Source: Pseudomonas sp. B21-056 (GTDB lineage Bacteria; Pseudomonadota; Gammaproteobacteria; Pseudomonadales; Pseudomonadaceae). From it: a stretch of 64,000 nt of DNA. Location of the stretch: NCBI RefSeq assembly GCF_026016325.1, contig NZ_CP087203.1, positions 62,001 through 126,000 of the forward strand. Direction: 5' to 3'. Position numbers and translations under genes: made by a program. Below, piece after piece: positions 35,962-44,877 of the stretch (position 1 is the first letter of the stretch; the number at the start of each line of letters is the position of its first letter). Below the pieces are notes generated by a model. It was not told the DNA's origin. It did not search any database and was given only the letters and a program-made list of their open reading frames with translations.

Positions 35962-36555
35962 TCATCCGATGTTCGACAGTTTCAGCAGGTGCCGCAGGTC
36001 GTTGAGCAGGTCCTTGCCCTTGACCCGGGCGTCGTAGCGCAGCACCAGGTTGCTGTGCGGATCGATGATCCACAGCTGCGCGCCGTCGGTGTTCTGGACG
36101 TCTTTCTGATAGACCGGCAGGTCCAGCGGGTAGCGTTGCAGTTGGGGGTATTCGCGCTGCAGTTGAGCGTCGTATTCGGCGTCCAGTGGTCGGGCGATTG
36201 CCAGGGCATGGCTGGCGCGGGAAGCGTCGCGACCGAGGCCGATCTGCACCTGGCGGGCCAGGTATACCAGTTGCCGGCAGTCCACCGAGCATTCCTTCGG
36301 TGCCGTGACGAGGATCTGCCAGCGCTGCTCGTCGGCCTGCACGCCGATCTCGGCGCGGGTCTGACCGGTGCCGATCAGTTCGCCGTGATAGCTGCGGCTG
36401 TCCGGCACCCAGAACTGGAATTTGTACATGCCGGTGGCGAGGATCATTGGGCCGATCACCCCGAGCACGATCAGCAGCAATTGCAGGCGCCCCTTGCGAC
36501 GGCTGTGCGCCGAGGGTGCCTCAGACGTGTTGGTTGGATTCATGGCGCTTCCCAT
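35962..36555 (-). CDS. Cytochrome oxidase-locus membrane protein, unknown role
   Basis: Protein of 197 residues with one N-terminal helix (LQLLLIVLGVIGPMILATGM, about 24-43) and a periplasmic domain. The pair CSVDC in APKECSVDCRQLVYLARQV and the C-terminal LWIIDPHSNLVLRYDARVKGKDLLNDLRHLLKL look like a degenerate SCO/thioredoxin fold. It corresponds to the unnamed gene between SURF1 and ctaA in the P. aeruginosa cox locus. It may handle copper or thiols. GGGAGA lies before the ATG at 36555; overlaps the SURF1 end by 35 nt. Confidence 0.8.
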   Translation of the reverse strand: MGSAMNPTNTSEAPSAHSRRKGRLQLLLIVLGVIGPMILATGMYKFQFWVPDSRSYHGELIGTGQTRAEIGVQADEQRWQILVTAPKECSVDCRQLVYLARQVQIGLGRDASRASHALAIARPLDAEYDAQLQREYPQLQRYPLDLPVYQKDVQNTDGAQLWIIDPHSNLVLRYDARVKGKDLLNDLRHLLKLSNIG

Positions 36556-37258
36556 GGTGTCTCCCTGCGTTATGCCATCCGAGATAAAGAAAAAGGCCGA
36601 ACAGCGCCGCCGCCATGGCGAACCACTGCACGGCATAACCGAGGTGTTTTTCCGGGCCCATGCTCACCACCGGCCAATCGGTGCGATAAGCGCCGGGGCC
36701 GCTTTGTTGGCGTAATTCGTAGGCGAAACCGTTGCGATCCAGCTCGGCCCAGAGCTTGGCCGGCTCGATGGCGGTGACCAGGCGTGGCCACGGTGCGCCA
36801 GTCGGGTCGGCGTGGAGCTGGAACGTGGCGCCCGGTGCAACGTAGACCCAGGCCTGCAAGCTCACGGGTTGTTCGGGGGTGTCGAAGACCGGCGGGGTGC
36901 GGCGGTCGGGCCAGGGCAGCCAGCCGCGATTGACCAGCAGCCACTGCCCGGTCCGGTGGTCGAGAAAGGGTTGCAGCACTTCGACGCCGACCTTGCCGTC
37001 ATGCTGGCGGTTGTCCAGCAGGATGCTGTGTTCGGCGTCGAACTGACCGTTTAGCAGCACCGGTCGAAAGGCCGGATCCGCCGTCTCTTGCAGTTCGGCG
37101 CTGTCCATCGGCGGCGCCACCCGACGCTCCGCATAGTTCGCCATGAGCACGCGCTTCTGTTCGCCCCGGCTCAATTGCCAGAAGCCCAGGCACACCATGA
37201 CCGGCACCAGGATGGCCACCACCAGTGACGGCACGATGCCCGGCCGGAAGCCTTTCAT
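36521..37258 (-). CDS. SURF1-family oxidase assembly protein
   Basis: Protein of 245 residues with two membrane helices (about 9-26 and about 208-228), the N-terminal FWQLSRGEQKR and the typical VNRGWLPWPDRR followed by LLVN-type strands, then GYAVQWFAMAAALFGLFLYL at the C-terminus. SURF1 assists haem A insertion in subunit I. Divergent from the DUF2909 gene with 70 nt between starts. Confidence 0.9.
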   Translation of the reverse strand: MKGFRPGIVPSLVVAILVPVMVCLGFWQLSRGEQKRVLMANYAERRVAPPMDSAELQETADPAFRPVLLNGQFDAEHSILLDNRQHDGKVGVEVLQPFLDHRTGQWLLVNRGWLPWPDRRTPPVFDTPEQPVSLQAWVYVAPGATFQLHADPTGAPWPRLVTAIEPAKLWAELDRNGFAYELRQQSGPGAYRTDWPVVSMGPEKHLGYAVQWFAMAAALFGLFLYLGWHNAGRHHGKRHESNQHV

Positions 37259-37328
37259 GGTGCCGCCCGAAAGTCATCGAACGGGAAAGCTATACTCACG
37301 TGCATCGCGTCCCCCCGGAGTGTCCCTG

Positions 37329-37532
37329 ATGCTTAAAGCAGCCATCGTCCTGATGCTGATCGCCACGATTGTCAGCCTGTTCAGCGGCCTGTTTTTTCTG
37401 GTCAAGGACGAGAGCGATTCCAATCGCCTGATGATCGCCCTGGCGGTTCGGGTCAGCCTGGCCGCTGTCACCGTCGGCTTGATCGCCTGGGGCTTCTTCA
37501 GCGGCCAGTTGGTGTCCCATGCGCCTTGGTAA
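37329..37532 (+). CDS. Twin-transmembrane protein (DUF2909)
   Basis: Protein of 67 residues made of two membrane helices (LKAAIVLMLIATIVSLFSGLF-like at about 2-22 and SLAAVTVGLIAWGFFSGQL) with a short charged loop KDESDSNR. This is the twin-helix protein encoded between SURF1 and coxC in Pseudomonas. It is the only plus-strand gene of the cox locus. Role unknown; oxidase assembly is likely by location. Confidence 0.85.
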   Translation: MLKAAIVLMLIATIVSLFSGLFFLVKDESDSNRLMIALAVRVSLAAVTVGLIAWGFFSGQLVSHAPW

Positions 37533-37552
37533 AAAGCACCTTGTAAGGCGCG

Positions 37553-38440
37553 CTAGAGCACGTAGACGAAGATGAACAAGCCGATCCACACCACATCGAC
37601 GAAGTGCCAGTACCAGCTCGCCGCCTCGAAGCCGAACTGATGCTCGTTGTCGAAGTGCCCGCGCATGATGCGCATCAGCATGACGAACAGGATGATCGTG
37701 CCGATGGTGACGTGGGCACCGTGGAAACCGGTGAGCATGAAGAACGTCGCGCCGTAGACACCCGAGCCGAGGGTCAGGCCCAGTTCCTTGTAGGCGTGGA
37801 TGTATTCTTCGGCCTGGAAGCCAAGGAACGCGCAACCCAGTAGCACGGTGATTGCCAGCCACAGTTTCAGCGCGCCACGGTGGCCTTTTTTCAGGGCATG
37901 GTGGGCGATGGTGACCGTGACGCTGGAGCTGACCAGCAACACGGTGTTGAGCAGTGGCAAACCCCAGGGGCTGATGACTTCCTTGGGCGCGGGGAACAGT
38001 TTCGGGTCGGGGTTGTTCAGCAAGGGCCAGGTGAACTGGAAGTTCGGCCAGAGCATATGGGCCAGGCCCTTGGTGCCTTCGCCGCCCAGGGCCGGCGCCG
38101 AGATGTGGCGCACGTAGAACAGCGCACCGAAGAAGGCGATGAAGAACATCACCTCGGAAAAGATGAACCAGCTCATGCCCCAGCGAAACGAACGGTCGAG
38201 CTGTGGGCTGTACAGCCCGGCGCGGCTTTCCTTGACCACCGCGCCGAACCAGCCGAACAGCATGTAGGCCACCAGCAGGCCGCCGACGAAGAAGATCAGC
38301 GGGCCGTGGGATTCCGGTCGGGCCGCCTTCAGGTCGTTGAACCAGGTCGCCAGGCCATACACCGTGACGAACATCCCGACTGTGGCGATGATCGGCCATT
38401 TGCTCTGGGCCGGAACGTAATAGTGTTCGTGAGTTGCCAT
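37553..38440 (-). CDS. coxC: Cytochrome c oxidase subunit III
   Basis: Protein of 295 residues with seven membrane helices. Motifs are MATHEHYYVPAQSKWP, WGMSWFIFSEVMFFIAFFGALF, FMLTGFHGAHVTIGTIIL and EAASWYWHFVDVVWIGLFIFVYVL at the end. Subunit III of the aa3 oxidase, between the SURF1 and ctaG genes in the Pseudomonas arrangement coxB-coxA-ctaG-coxC. Converges with the small DUF2909 gene. Confidence 0.96.
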   Translation of the reverse strand: MATHEHYYVPAQSKWPIIATVGMFVTVYGLATWFNDLKAARPESHGPLIFFVGGLLVAYMLFGWFGAVVKESRAGLYSPQLDRSFRWGMSWFIFSEVMFFIAFFGALFYVRHISAPALGGEGTKGLAHMLWPNFQFTWPLLNNPDPKLFPAPKEVISPWGLPLLNTVLLVSSSVTVTIAHHALKKGHRGALKLWLAITVLLGCAFLGFQAEEYIHAYKELGLTLGSGVYGATFFMLTGFHGAHVTIGTIILFVMLMRIMRGHFDNEHQFGFEAASWYWHFVDVVWIGLFIFVYVL

Positions 38441-38464
38441 TTATTGTTCTCCTTATCGGGCACG

Positions 38465-39016
38465 CTATCGTTCAGTGTTTTGAGCCACCGGTGGATGACG
38501 AGCGGTGATATCGAACAGCGTGTAGGACAGCGTCAGGTGCTTCACATCCTTGGGCATGTCCCGGTCGACGATGAAGCGCATGGGCATTTCGATCCGTTCA
38601 CCGGGTTGCAGCACTTGCTGGGTAAAACAAAAACACTCGGTCTTGTGGAAATACGCCGCCGCGGTGCTCGGCGCGATGCTGGGCACGGCCTGGGCGCTCA
38701 TCGGCCGGTCGGTGGGGTTGTGGGCCACGAAGACCATCTCGTTCACCGCGCCCGGCTGCACCACCAACTGATCGCCCTTGGGGTAGAAATCCCAGGGCAT
38801 GTCCACCGCATTGGTCGACAGGAACTGCACGCGAACCTGCCGCGACGCATCGGCCACCTGCTCGCCCTCGTACTGCCCGGCGGTCTTGCCGTTGATGCCG
38901 AACGCCTTGCACATCACATCGTAGATCGGCACCAGGGCAAAGCCGAAGACGAACATCGCCACCACCACGATCAGCAGGCGGGTGACCAGTTTCTTCATCG
39001 AGATGGAATCAGCCAT
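38465..39016 (-). CDS. ctaG: Cytochrome c oxidase assembly protein (Cox11)
   Basis: Protein of 183 residues that delivers copper to the CuB site. A single N-terminal membrane helix (VTRLLIVVVAMFVFGFALVPIYDVMC) is followed by a periplasmic immunoglobulin-like domain with the copper motif TECFCFTQQVL (two cysteines). The start at 39016 (MADSISMKK) has GGGAGG upstream; a longer frame from 39082 runs into the REP region and is not taken. Confidence 0.94.
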   Translation of the reverse strand: MADSISMKKLVTRLLIVVVAMFVFGFALVPIYDVMCKAFGINGKTAGQYEGEQVADASRQVRVQFLSTNAVDMPWDFYPKGDQLVVQPGAVNEMVFVAHNPTDRPMSAQAVPSIAPSTAAAYFHKTECFCFTQQVLQPGERIEMPMRFIVDRDMPKDVKHLTLSYTLFDITARHPPVAQNTER

Positions 39017-39042
39017 GGTTCCCAACCTCCCCAGCAACCCCT

Positions 39043-39119
39043 GTGGGAGCGAGCCTGCTCGCGATAGCGGTGCATCTGGCACACCGAGTCGCGTCTATCG
39101 CGAGCAGGCTCGCTCCCAC
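39043..39119. repeat. REP-type inverted repeat, family B, copy between coxA and ctaG
   Basis: Outer arms GTGGGAGCGAGCCTGCTCG and complement, with CGATAGCGG / CGTCTATCG in the inner part. It lies within an operon, so it may tune coxA versus ctaG-coxC levels by mRNA stability. Confidence 0.85.
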
Positions 39120-39133
39120 AAGGGCAACCGTGT

Positions 39134-40726
39134 TCATTTCACTTCCGGCGGCGTAGTAAAGGTGTGATACGGCGCCGGCGACGGCACGCTCCACTCCAGC
39201 CCTTCGGCGCCATCCCACGGCTTGGCCGGTGCTGGCGGGCCGCCACGGATGGTCTTGATCACGATGAACAGGAAGAAGATCTGCGTGGTGCCGAACATGA
39301 ACGCGCCGATGGACGAAACCATGTTGAAGTCGGCGAATTGCAGGTTGTAGTCGGGAATCCGCCGGGGCATGCCGGCAAGGCCGACGAAGTGCATCGGGAA
39401 GAACGCCATGTTCATCCCGATGAACGACAGCCAGAAATGCAGCTTGCCGAGGGTTTCGTCATACATGTGGCCGGTCCATTTCGGCAGCCAGTAGTAGGCC
39501 GAGGCGAAGATCCCGAAGATCGCGCCGGGCACCAGCACGTAGTGGAAATGCGCGACCACGAAGTAGGTGTCCTGGTACTGGAAGTCCGCCGGGGCGATGG
39601 CCAGCATCAGCCCGGAGAAACCACCGATGGAGAACAGGATCACGAAGGCCACGGCAAACAACATCGGCGTCTCGAAGGTCAGCGAGCCCTGCCACATGGT
39701 GCTGGCCCAGTTGAATACCTTCACCCCGGTGGGCACGGCGATCAGCAGGGTGGCGTACATGAAGAACAGCTCGCCCACCAGCGGAATGCCCACCACGAAC
39801 ATGTGGTGCGCCCAGACGATGAACGACAGGAACGCAATGGCTGCCGTGGCGTAGACCATCGAGGTGTAGCCGAACAGCGGCTTGCGCGAAAACGCCGGGA
39901 TGATCGAGCTGACGGCACCGAAGGCCGGCAGGATCATGATGTACACCTCGGGGTGGCCGAAGAACCAGAACACGTGCTGGAACAGCACCGGGTCACCACC
40001 GCCGGCGGCACTGAAGAAGCTGGTGCCGAAGTGGATGTCCATCAGCATCATCGTCACGCAGCCGGCCAGCACCGGCATCACCGCGATCAGCAGGAACGCG
40101 GTGATCAGCCAGGTCCAGACGAACAGCGGCATTTTCATCAGCGTCATGCCGGGGGCGCGCAGGTTGAGGATGGTGGCGATCACGTTGATCGCGCCCATTA
40201 TCGAACTGATCCCCATCAGGTGGATGGCGAAGATGAAGAACGTCACGCTTTCCGGCGCATAGGTGGTGGACAGCGGGGCATAGAAGGTCCAACCGAAGTT
40301 CGGCCCGCCGCCCGCGGTGAACAGCGTGGATACCAGCAGCAGGAATGCCGCCGGTAACAGCCAGAAGCTGAAGTTGTTCATGCGCGGCAGGGCCATGTCC
40401 GGCGCGCCGATCATCAACGGGATCATCCAGTTGGCGAGGCCGACGAAGGCCGGCATCACCGCGCCGAACACCATCACCAGGCCATGCATGGTGGTCATCT
40501 GGTTGAAGAATTCCGGCTGCACGATCTGCAGGCCGGGCTGGAACAACTCGGCGCGGATCACCATGGCGAACGAGCCGCCGAGCAGGAACATGGAGAAGGC
40601 GAACCACAGGTACAGCGTGCCGATATCCTTGTGGTTGGTGGTCAGTACCCAGCGCATCAGGCCCTTGGCGGGGCCGTGGGCGTGGTCGGCGCCGGCATGA
40701 CCGTGGTCATCGATCACAGCACTCAT
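39134..40726 (-). CDS. coxA: Cytochrome c oxidase subunit I
   Basis: Catalytic subunit of 530 residues with 12 membrane helices. Haem A and CuB ligands are seen in TMHGLVMVFGAVMP (His), the FWFFGHPEVYIMILPAFG loop with the cross-linked His-Tyr pair, the WAHHMFVVG copper ligands, and the DTYFVVAHFHYVL haem ligands. The aa3-type proton-channel residue E of GHPEVY is kept. AAGGAGA lies before the ATG. Transcribed after coxB. Confidence 0.97.
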   Translation of the reverse strand: MSAVIDDHGHAGADHAHGPAKGLMRWVLTTNHKDIGTLYLWFAFSMFLLGGSFAMVIRAELFQPGLQIVQPEFFNQMTTMHGLVMVFGAVMPAFVGLANWMIPLMIGAPDMALPRMNNFSFWLLPAAFLLLVSTLFTAGGGPNFGWTFYAPLSTTYAPESVTFFIFAIHLMGISSIMGAINVIATILNLRAPGMTLMKMPLFVWTWLITAFLLIAVMPVLAGCVTMMLMDIHFGTSFFSAAGGGDPVLFQHVFWFFGHPEVYIMILPAFGAVSSIIPAFSRKPLFGYTSMVYATAAIAFLSFIVWAHHMFVVGIPLVGELFFMYATLLIAVPTGVKVFNWASTMWQGSLTFETPMLFAVAFVILFSIGGFSGLMLAIAPADFQYQDTYFVVAHFHYVLVPGAIFGIFASAYYWLPKWTGHMYDETLGKLHFWLSFIGMNMAFFPMHFVGLAGMPRRIPDYNLQFADFNMVSSIGAFMFGTTQIFFLFIVIKTIRGGPPAPAKPWDGAEGLEWSVPSPAPYHTFTTPPEVK

Positions 40727-40808
40727 GTCCTGTCTCCTTCGAACGAATGGGCTGGACGGCGCGGGGCGGTGAGCCCCGACCGGTTGCGGGAAAACGCTTC
40801 AGGCCGGC

Positions 40809-41936
40809 TCATTTGCTTTCCGCCTGTTTGAGTTCCAGCACTTCTTTAGGCGTGACCATGTCGCCCTTGTTGTTGCCCCAGGCGTTACGTTCATAGGTCA
40901 CGACGGCGGCGATATCGACTTCCGACAATTGTTTGCCGAACGCGGCCATGGCGGTCCCCGGTTTGCCGTGGAAGACCAGGCTCAGGTGATCAGCCTTAGG
41001 CCCAGTGGCAATCTTCGAGCCCTTGAGTGCCGGGAACATCGGCGGCAGGCCCTGGCCTTCTGCCTGGTGACAGGCCACGCAGGTGGTGTGGTAGATCTTG
41101 TCGCCACGTTCCTTGAGTTCTTCGAGGGTCCATTCCTTGCTGGTCAGCTCCTTGAGCTGTGCGGCTTCGGCCTTGCGTTCGGCCAGCCATTTTTCGTAGT
41201 CGGGCTTGCTCTTGACCTCGACCACGATCGGCATGAACCCGTGGTCCTTGCCGCACAGCTCGGCGCATTGGCCGCGATACAGGCCGGGCTTGTCGACCCG
41301 GGTCCAGGCTTCGTTGACGAAGCCGGGAATCGCGTCGCGCTTGACCGCGAAGGCCGGTACCCACCAGGAGTGGATCACGTCGGCCGAGGTCACCAGAAAG
41401 CGCACCTTGGCGTCGACCGGCAGCACCAGCGGCTTGTCGACTTCCAGCAGGTAATGTTCGCCCTTGGCGCTCTGGTTATGGATCTGTTCGGCGGGTGTGG
41501 CCAGGTTGCTGAAGAACTCGACGTCCTGGCCCAGGTATTTGTAATGCCACTTCCATTGATACCCGGTGACCTGGATATCGATGTCCGACTCGCTGGAGTC
41601 GTACATTTTGATCAGTGTGGCGGTGGCGGGAATCGCCATGGCCACCAGGATCACGAAGGGCACGATGGTCCAGAGGATCTCGACGCGGGTGTTTTCGTGG
41701 AAGTGGGCCGCGTTCTGGCCGGTCGAGCGGCGGTGCATCATCATCGACCAGAACATGGCGCCGAAGACGATGAGGCCGATCACTACACAGATCCAGAAGA
41801 TGGTCATGTGCAGGTCGAATACTGCGTGGCTGATCTGTGTCGCTCCAGGCGCCATATTCACAGTCCAGGCCGCTTGCGCCTGGCTGAAAATCGAACACAA
41901 CAGGAGGCCCATCCAAACATGTGGATGTCGCGTCAT
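40809..41936 (-). CDS. coxB: Cytochrome c oxidase subunit II with fused cytochrome c domain
   Basis: Protein of 375 residues. Signal peptide MTRHPHVWMGLLLCSIFSQAQA, two membrane helices (about 44-64 and 88-108), then the CuA cupredoxin domain with RGQCAELCGKDHGFMPI, and a C-terminal haem c domain with CVACH near 288. The fused haem makes this a caa3-like subunit, as in P. aeruginosa. First gene of the oxidase operon. The promoter must be in 41937-42309, a 373-nt gap in which I see no gene, REP or clear -10/-35. Confidence 0.96.
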   Translation of the reverse strand: MTRHPHVWMGLLLCSIFSQAQAAWTVNMAPGATQISHAVFDLHMTIFWICVVIGLIVFGAMFWSMMMHRRSTGQNAAHFHENTRVEILWTIVPFVILVAMAIPATATLIKMYDSSESDIDIQVTGYQWKWHYKYLGQDVEFFSNLATPAEQIHNQSAKGEHYLLEVDKPLVLPVDAKVRFLVTSADVIHSWWVPAFAVKRDAIPGFVNEAWTRVDKPGLYRGQCAELCGKDHGFMPIVVEVKSKPDYEKWLAERKAEAAQLKELTSKEWTLEELKERGDKIYHTTCVACHQAEGQGLPPMFPALKGSKIATGPKADHLSLVFHGKPGTAMAAFGKQLSEVDIAAVVTYERNAWGNNKGDMVTPKEVLELKQAESK

Positions 41937-42309
41937 TGCGGGTTCCCCTTATCGTTCTTGTTATCCCGTAGGCATAAAGCCTGCGGCAAGGAGAGCGGCT
42001 ACATCAGACTACGAACTCGAACCGCCATGCCTTGCTGCCGTACATCGGGTTCATCAGCTAACTCCATTCAAAACCGAGTATAGACAGCGACTGCAACCTC
42101 GCAACGCGATGGCGTAAATCGTTTGAAACAGACGGGACTTGCGCTGGAGGCCGCGAATGGAGAAGGATGCGAAACCAGATGATGGCAAACCGATATAACA
42201 GCGATGCATCAAGGAAGAAGCAGTTATGACAAATAGGTCTTAGGCGTGTTTATTCGCCAGCTAAGTTATGTCTTCCCTATTTCATTGCCTTTGTTTTCCT
42301 GGAGTTGTC

Positions 42310-42960
42310 ATGAACACCGCCGCATTGCGCGAGCAGATCCAAAAAGCCCAACAACACGAAGCCGAGACCGGCCAGTTGGCCCGTCAGTTGGAAAGCCAGT
42401 TACCGCACCTGCACCGGGCTATCCAATTGCCAGAGGCGAACGCCAACGACGTGCTGGCGCGGTTTGTCGCCGCCTACATCGACGAAGTCCCCGACCTGCT
42501 GGATGCCGCCAACGAGGTCGCCAGGGAGGCGGGCATCGAGCCGCAGATCAAACCGGTGCTGAAAATCGCCGAGCAGTATTTCCTCCAGCCGCCGACGATC
42601 ATGGCCGGCCATGTCGGGCTCGACAGCCTGCTGGACGAAGCCTACCTGGCGCATCGATTTGTCGAAGAGGTCAATGACCTGTACATCAAGCATTTCGGCC
42701 AGCCATTGATCCCCCTGGACATGACGGTCGCCAATCTGATTGCCCACCAGCTGATCGGCGAAGCCTTTGCCAACCAGCTCGATGAAGTGGTGCATCACGC
42801 CTTTGATGAGATGCTCAACGAAGAGACGTTTGCCTTGGAGTCGGTAGAAACCTACCGCGAGAAACTCAGCAGCCCGAACACCGGTGCGGCCTGGAAACGC
42901 TGGCCATGCATGTCGCGGCGCTTGGGCGTCGGGCTGGAGCTGGATCAGCCGGCGGCTTGA
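42310..42960 (+). CDS. Conserved protein of unknown function
   Basis: Protein of 216 residues without signal or membrane segment (MNTAALREQIQKAQQHEAET ...). Mostly helical, with PLDMTVANLIAHQLIGEAFANQLDEVVHHAFDEML near 150-185. It matches the gene that sits between the sulfate transporter and coxB in P. aeruginosa, from memory. CTGGAG precedes the ATG. Divergent from coxB. No function can be given. Confidence 0.8.
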   Translation: MNTAALREQIQKAQQHEAETGQLARQLESQLPHLHRAIQLPEANANDVLARFVAAYIDEVPDLLDAANEVAREAGIEPQIKPVLKIAEQYFLQPPTIMAGHVGLDSLLDEAYLAHRFVEEVNDLYIKHFGQPLIPLDMTVANLIAHQLIGEAFANQLDEVVHHAFDEMLNEETFALESVETYREKLSSPNTGAAWKRWPCMSRRLGVGLELDQPAA

Positions 42961-42986
42961 TTCTGGCTGATTGGCACCAAACCCTT

Positions 42987-43074
42987 GTGGGAGCGAGCTT
43001 GCTCGCGATAGCGGTGTATCAGGTAACGAAAATGCTATCTGACGCACCGCTATCGCGAGCAAGCTCGCTCCCAC
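42987..43074. repeat. REP-type inverted repeat, family B
   Basis: Arms GTGGGAGCGAGCTTGCTCGC and complement, with CGATAGCGGTG inside. First of two near-identical inverted units in tandem, 75 nt apart, between the convergent unknown and SulP genes. Confidence 0.85.
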
Positions 43075-43149
43075 ATTTGTTCATCAGGGGGCCAGCAAGT
43101 CGGCGGCGAGGGTGTAGTAAGACGCGTCTAAGTACCAACACAAACCCCT

Positions 43150-43237
43150 GTGGGAGCGAGCCTGCTCGCGATAGCGGTATATCAGCTGACGCAAATGTCG
43201 TCTGATGCACCACCATCGCGAGCAGGCTCGCTCCCAC
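43150..43237. repeat. REP-type inverted repeat, family B, second unit
   Basis: Arms GTGGGAGCGAGCCTGCTCGC and complement; differs from the 42987 unit mostly in TTG versus CTG in the arm. Its end is 18 nt from the SulP stop codon. Confidence 0.85.
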
Positions 43238-43254
43238 ATTCGTTCATCAGGGTG

Positions 43255-44784
43255 TCAGGACGCCGCAGCGCCAACCCCGGCCGTCGTTCGCAACCGTCCC
43301 TCCAACCGGCGCTTGAGCCCGCGGGATTCGATCAGCAGTTTCGATCCCTTGCTGGCATTCGCCCGGCTCCATTCCTCCAGCAACTCCAGGCACGAGTGGT
43401 CGATGTAGCTCAGGTTGTTGAGCGGCACATGCACCGTCACGCCCTCGGGGATGGTCCCCAGCACTTGGGTCAGCGCCGGCACTTTGAGGAAGGTCGCGGC
43501 ACCGACCAGGCGCAGTTCCATTTCACCGTTCTGGGGCAGATCGACCAGGCTGATTTTCAGTCGCGAGGCTTTCCAGGCCAGCTTCGCCAGGGTCAGGCCG
43601 AAACCGATCAGCACGCCGGTCAACAGGTCGGTGAAGATGATCGCCAACGCCGTCGCGGCATAGGTGAACATCGGCATCCGGCCATAACGGCCCAGGCCAC
43701 GAAACGCCTTGAGGTCCACCAGTTTGAAACCGGTGTAGACCAGCACCCCCGCCAGGCTCGCCACCGGAATGCTTTGCAGCACGCTGGACAGCAGCAAGAC
43801 GAAGAGCAGCAACCACAGGCCATGGAAAATCGTCGACATCCGCGTGGTGGCGCCGGCCTGGACGTTGGCCGAGCTGCGCACGATCACCCCGGTCATCGGC
43901 AAGGCACCGAGCAAGCCGCAGAGCATGTTGCCGATCCCTTGGGCCGACAGCTCCCGGTCGAAGTCCGCACGTTCACCGCTGTGCATGCGATCCACGGCGG
44001 CGGCCGACAGCAGGGTTTCGGCGCTGGCGATGAACGCGACCGTCAAGGCGGCGACCAGCAACATTGGATCAGCCAGGTTCATCAGGTCCGCCGGGCGCAA
44101 CCAGTCGATGGCTTCGGCGAGGTTGTCCGGGACTTCGACACGCTTGACCTGCAAGGCCAGCAAGAGACTGGCAACGGTGGCCAAGCCGACGCCGAGCAAC
44201 GCCCCGGGTATGAAGCGCAGGCTATGCGGGCGAAACTTTTCCCACAACCACATCACCGCAATCGTCGACAGGCCCAGCAGGCCGGCCTGCCAGCCGAACG
44301 ACGGCAACGCCTGGGCAACTGCGGCAGGGAACGCCGTCAGGTTATCCAGCCCGGACGGCTTGGGCGCCGCGTCGAGCATCACATGGACCTGGGACAGCAC
44401 GATCAGCACGCCGATACCCGCCAACATGCCGTAGACCACGGCCGGCGCGGTCACCCGGAACCAGCAGCCCAGGCGAAAGCGCCCGGCCAGAAATTGCAGG
44501 AAGCCGGCCAGCAGCAGGATCGGCCCGAGCATGCTGACGCCATGCTCGCGTACCAGTTCGAAAACCAGCACCGCCAACCCGGCGGCGGGGCCGCTGACTT
44601 GCAACTTCGAACCGGCGAGAAAGCCCACGATCAGACCACCGATGATGCCGGTTATCAGGCCCTTGGCGGGCGGCAGGCCGGAGGCAATGGCAATGCCCAT
44701 GCACAAGGGCAGTGCCACCAGAAACACAACCACCGAAGCCAGCAGCTCCCGTGGCAGAACAGCTTTTAATTGAGCAGCACGCAT
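43255..44784 (-). CDS. SulP-family transporter with STAS domain
   Basis: Protein of 509 residues: membrane domain (about 1-400) starting ELLASVVVFLVALPLCMGIAIA, with SGPAAGLAVLV and SAETLLSAAAVDRMHSG, and a C-terminal STAS-like domain with HVPLNNLSYIDHSCLELLEEW. The start at 44784 is chosen because GGGAGAG lies just before it. Located immediately after the beta carbonic anhydrase gene, which suggests bicarbonate as substrate rather than sulfate; this is inference. P. aeruginosa has the same pair. Confidence 0.85.
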   Translation of the reverse strand: MRAAQLKAVLPRELLASVVVFLVALPLCMGIAIASGLPPAKGLITGIIGGLIVGFLAGSKLQVSGPAAGLAVLVFELVREHGVSMLGPILLLAGFLQFLAGRFRLGCWFRVTAPAVVYGMLAGIGVLIVLSQVHVMLDAAPKPSGLDNLTAFPAAVAQALPSFGWQAGLLGLSTIAVMWLWEKFRPHSLRFIPGALLGVGLATVASLLLALQVKRVEVPDNLAEAIDWLRPADLMNLADPMLLVAALTVAFIASAETLLSAAAVDRMHSGERADFDRELSAQGIGNMLCGLLGALPMTGVIVRSSANVQAGATTRMSTIFHGLWLLLFVLLLSSVLQSIPVASLAGVLVYTGFKLVDLKAFRGLGRYGRMPMFTYAATALAIIFTDLLTGVLIGFGLTLAKLAWKASRLKISLVDLPQNGEMELRLVGAATFLKVPALTQVLGTIPEGVTVHVPLNNLSYIDHSCLELLEEWSRANASKGSKLLIESRGLKRRLEGRLRTTAGVGAAAS

Positions 44785-44877
44785 GGCGACTCTCCCGAAG
44801 ATTTCTTCAGGCATGGCAAGGCCCGGCCGCTCGAAGAGCAGACAGGGCTTACCACACAAGGATTTATTTAGGAGCGA

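Noticed and set aside
39164..40357. Plus-strand frame of 397 codons over coxA
   Set aside because: His- and Arg-rich shadow of the oxidase subunit.
41937..42309. Possible gene in the gap upstream of coxB
   Set aside because: Frames are short shadows; only promoter function is likely.
43150..44769. Plus-strand frame of 539 codons over the SulP gene
   Set aside because: Gln- and Arg-rich translation of the opposite strand of a membrane protein.
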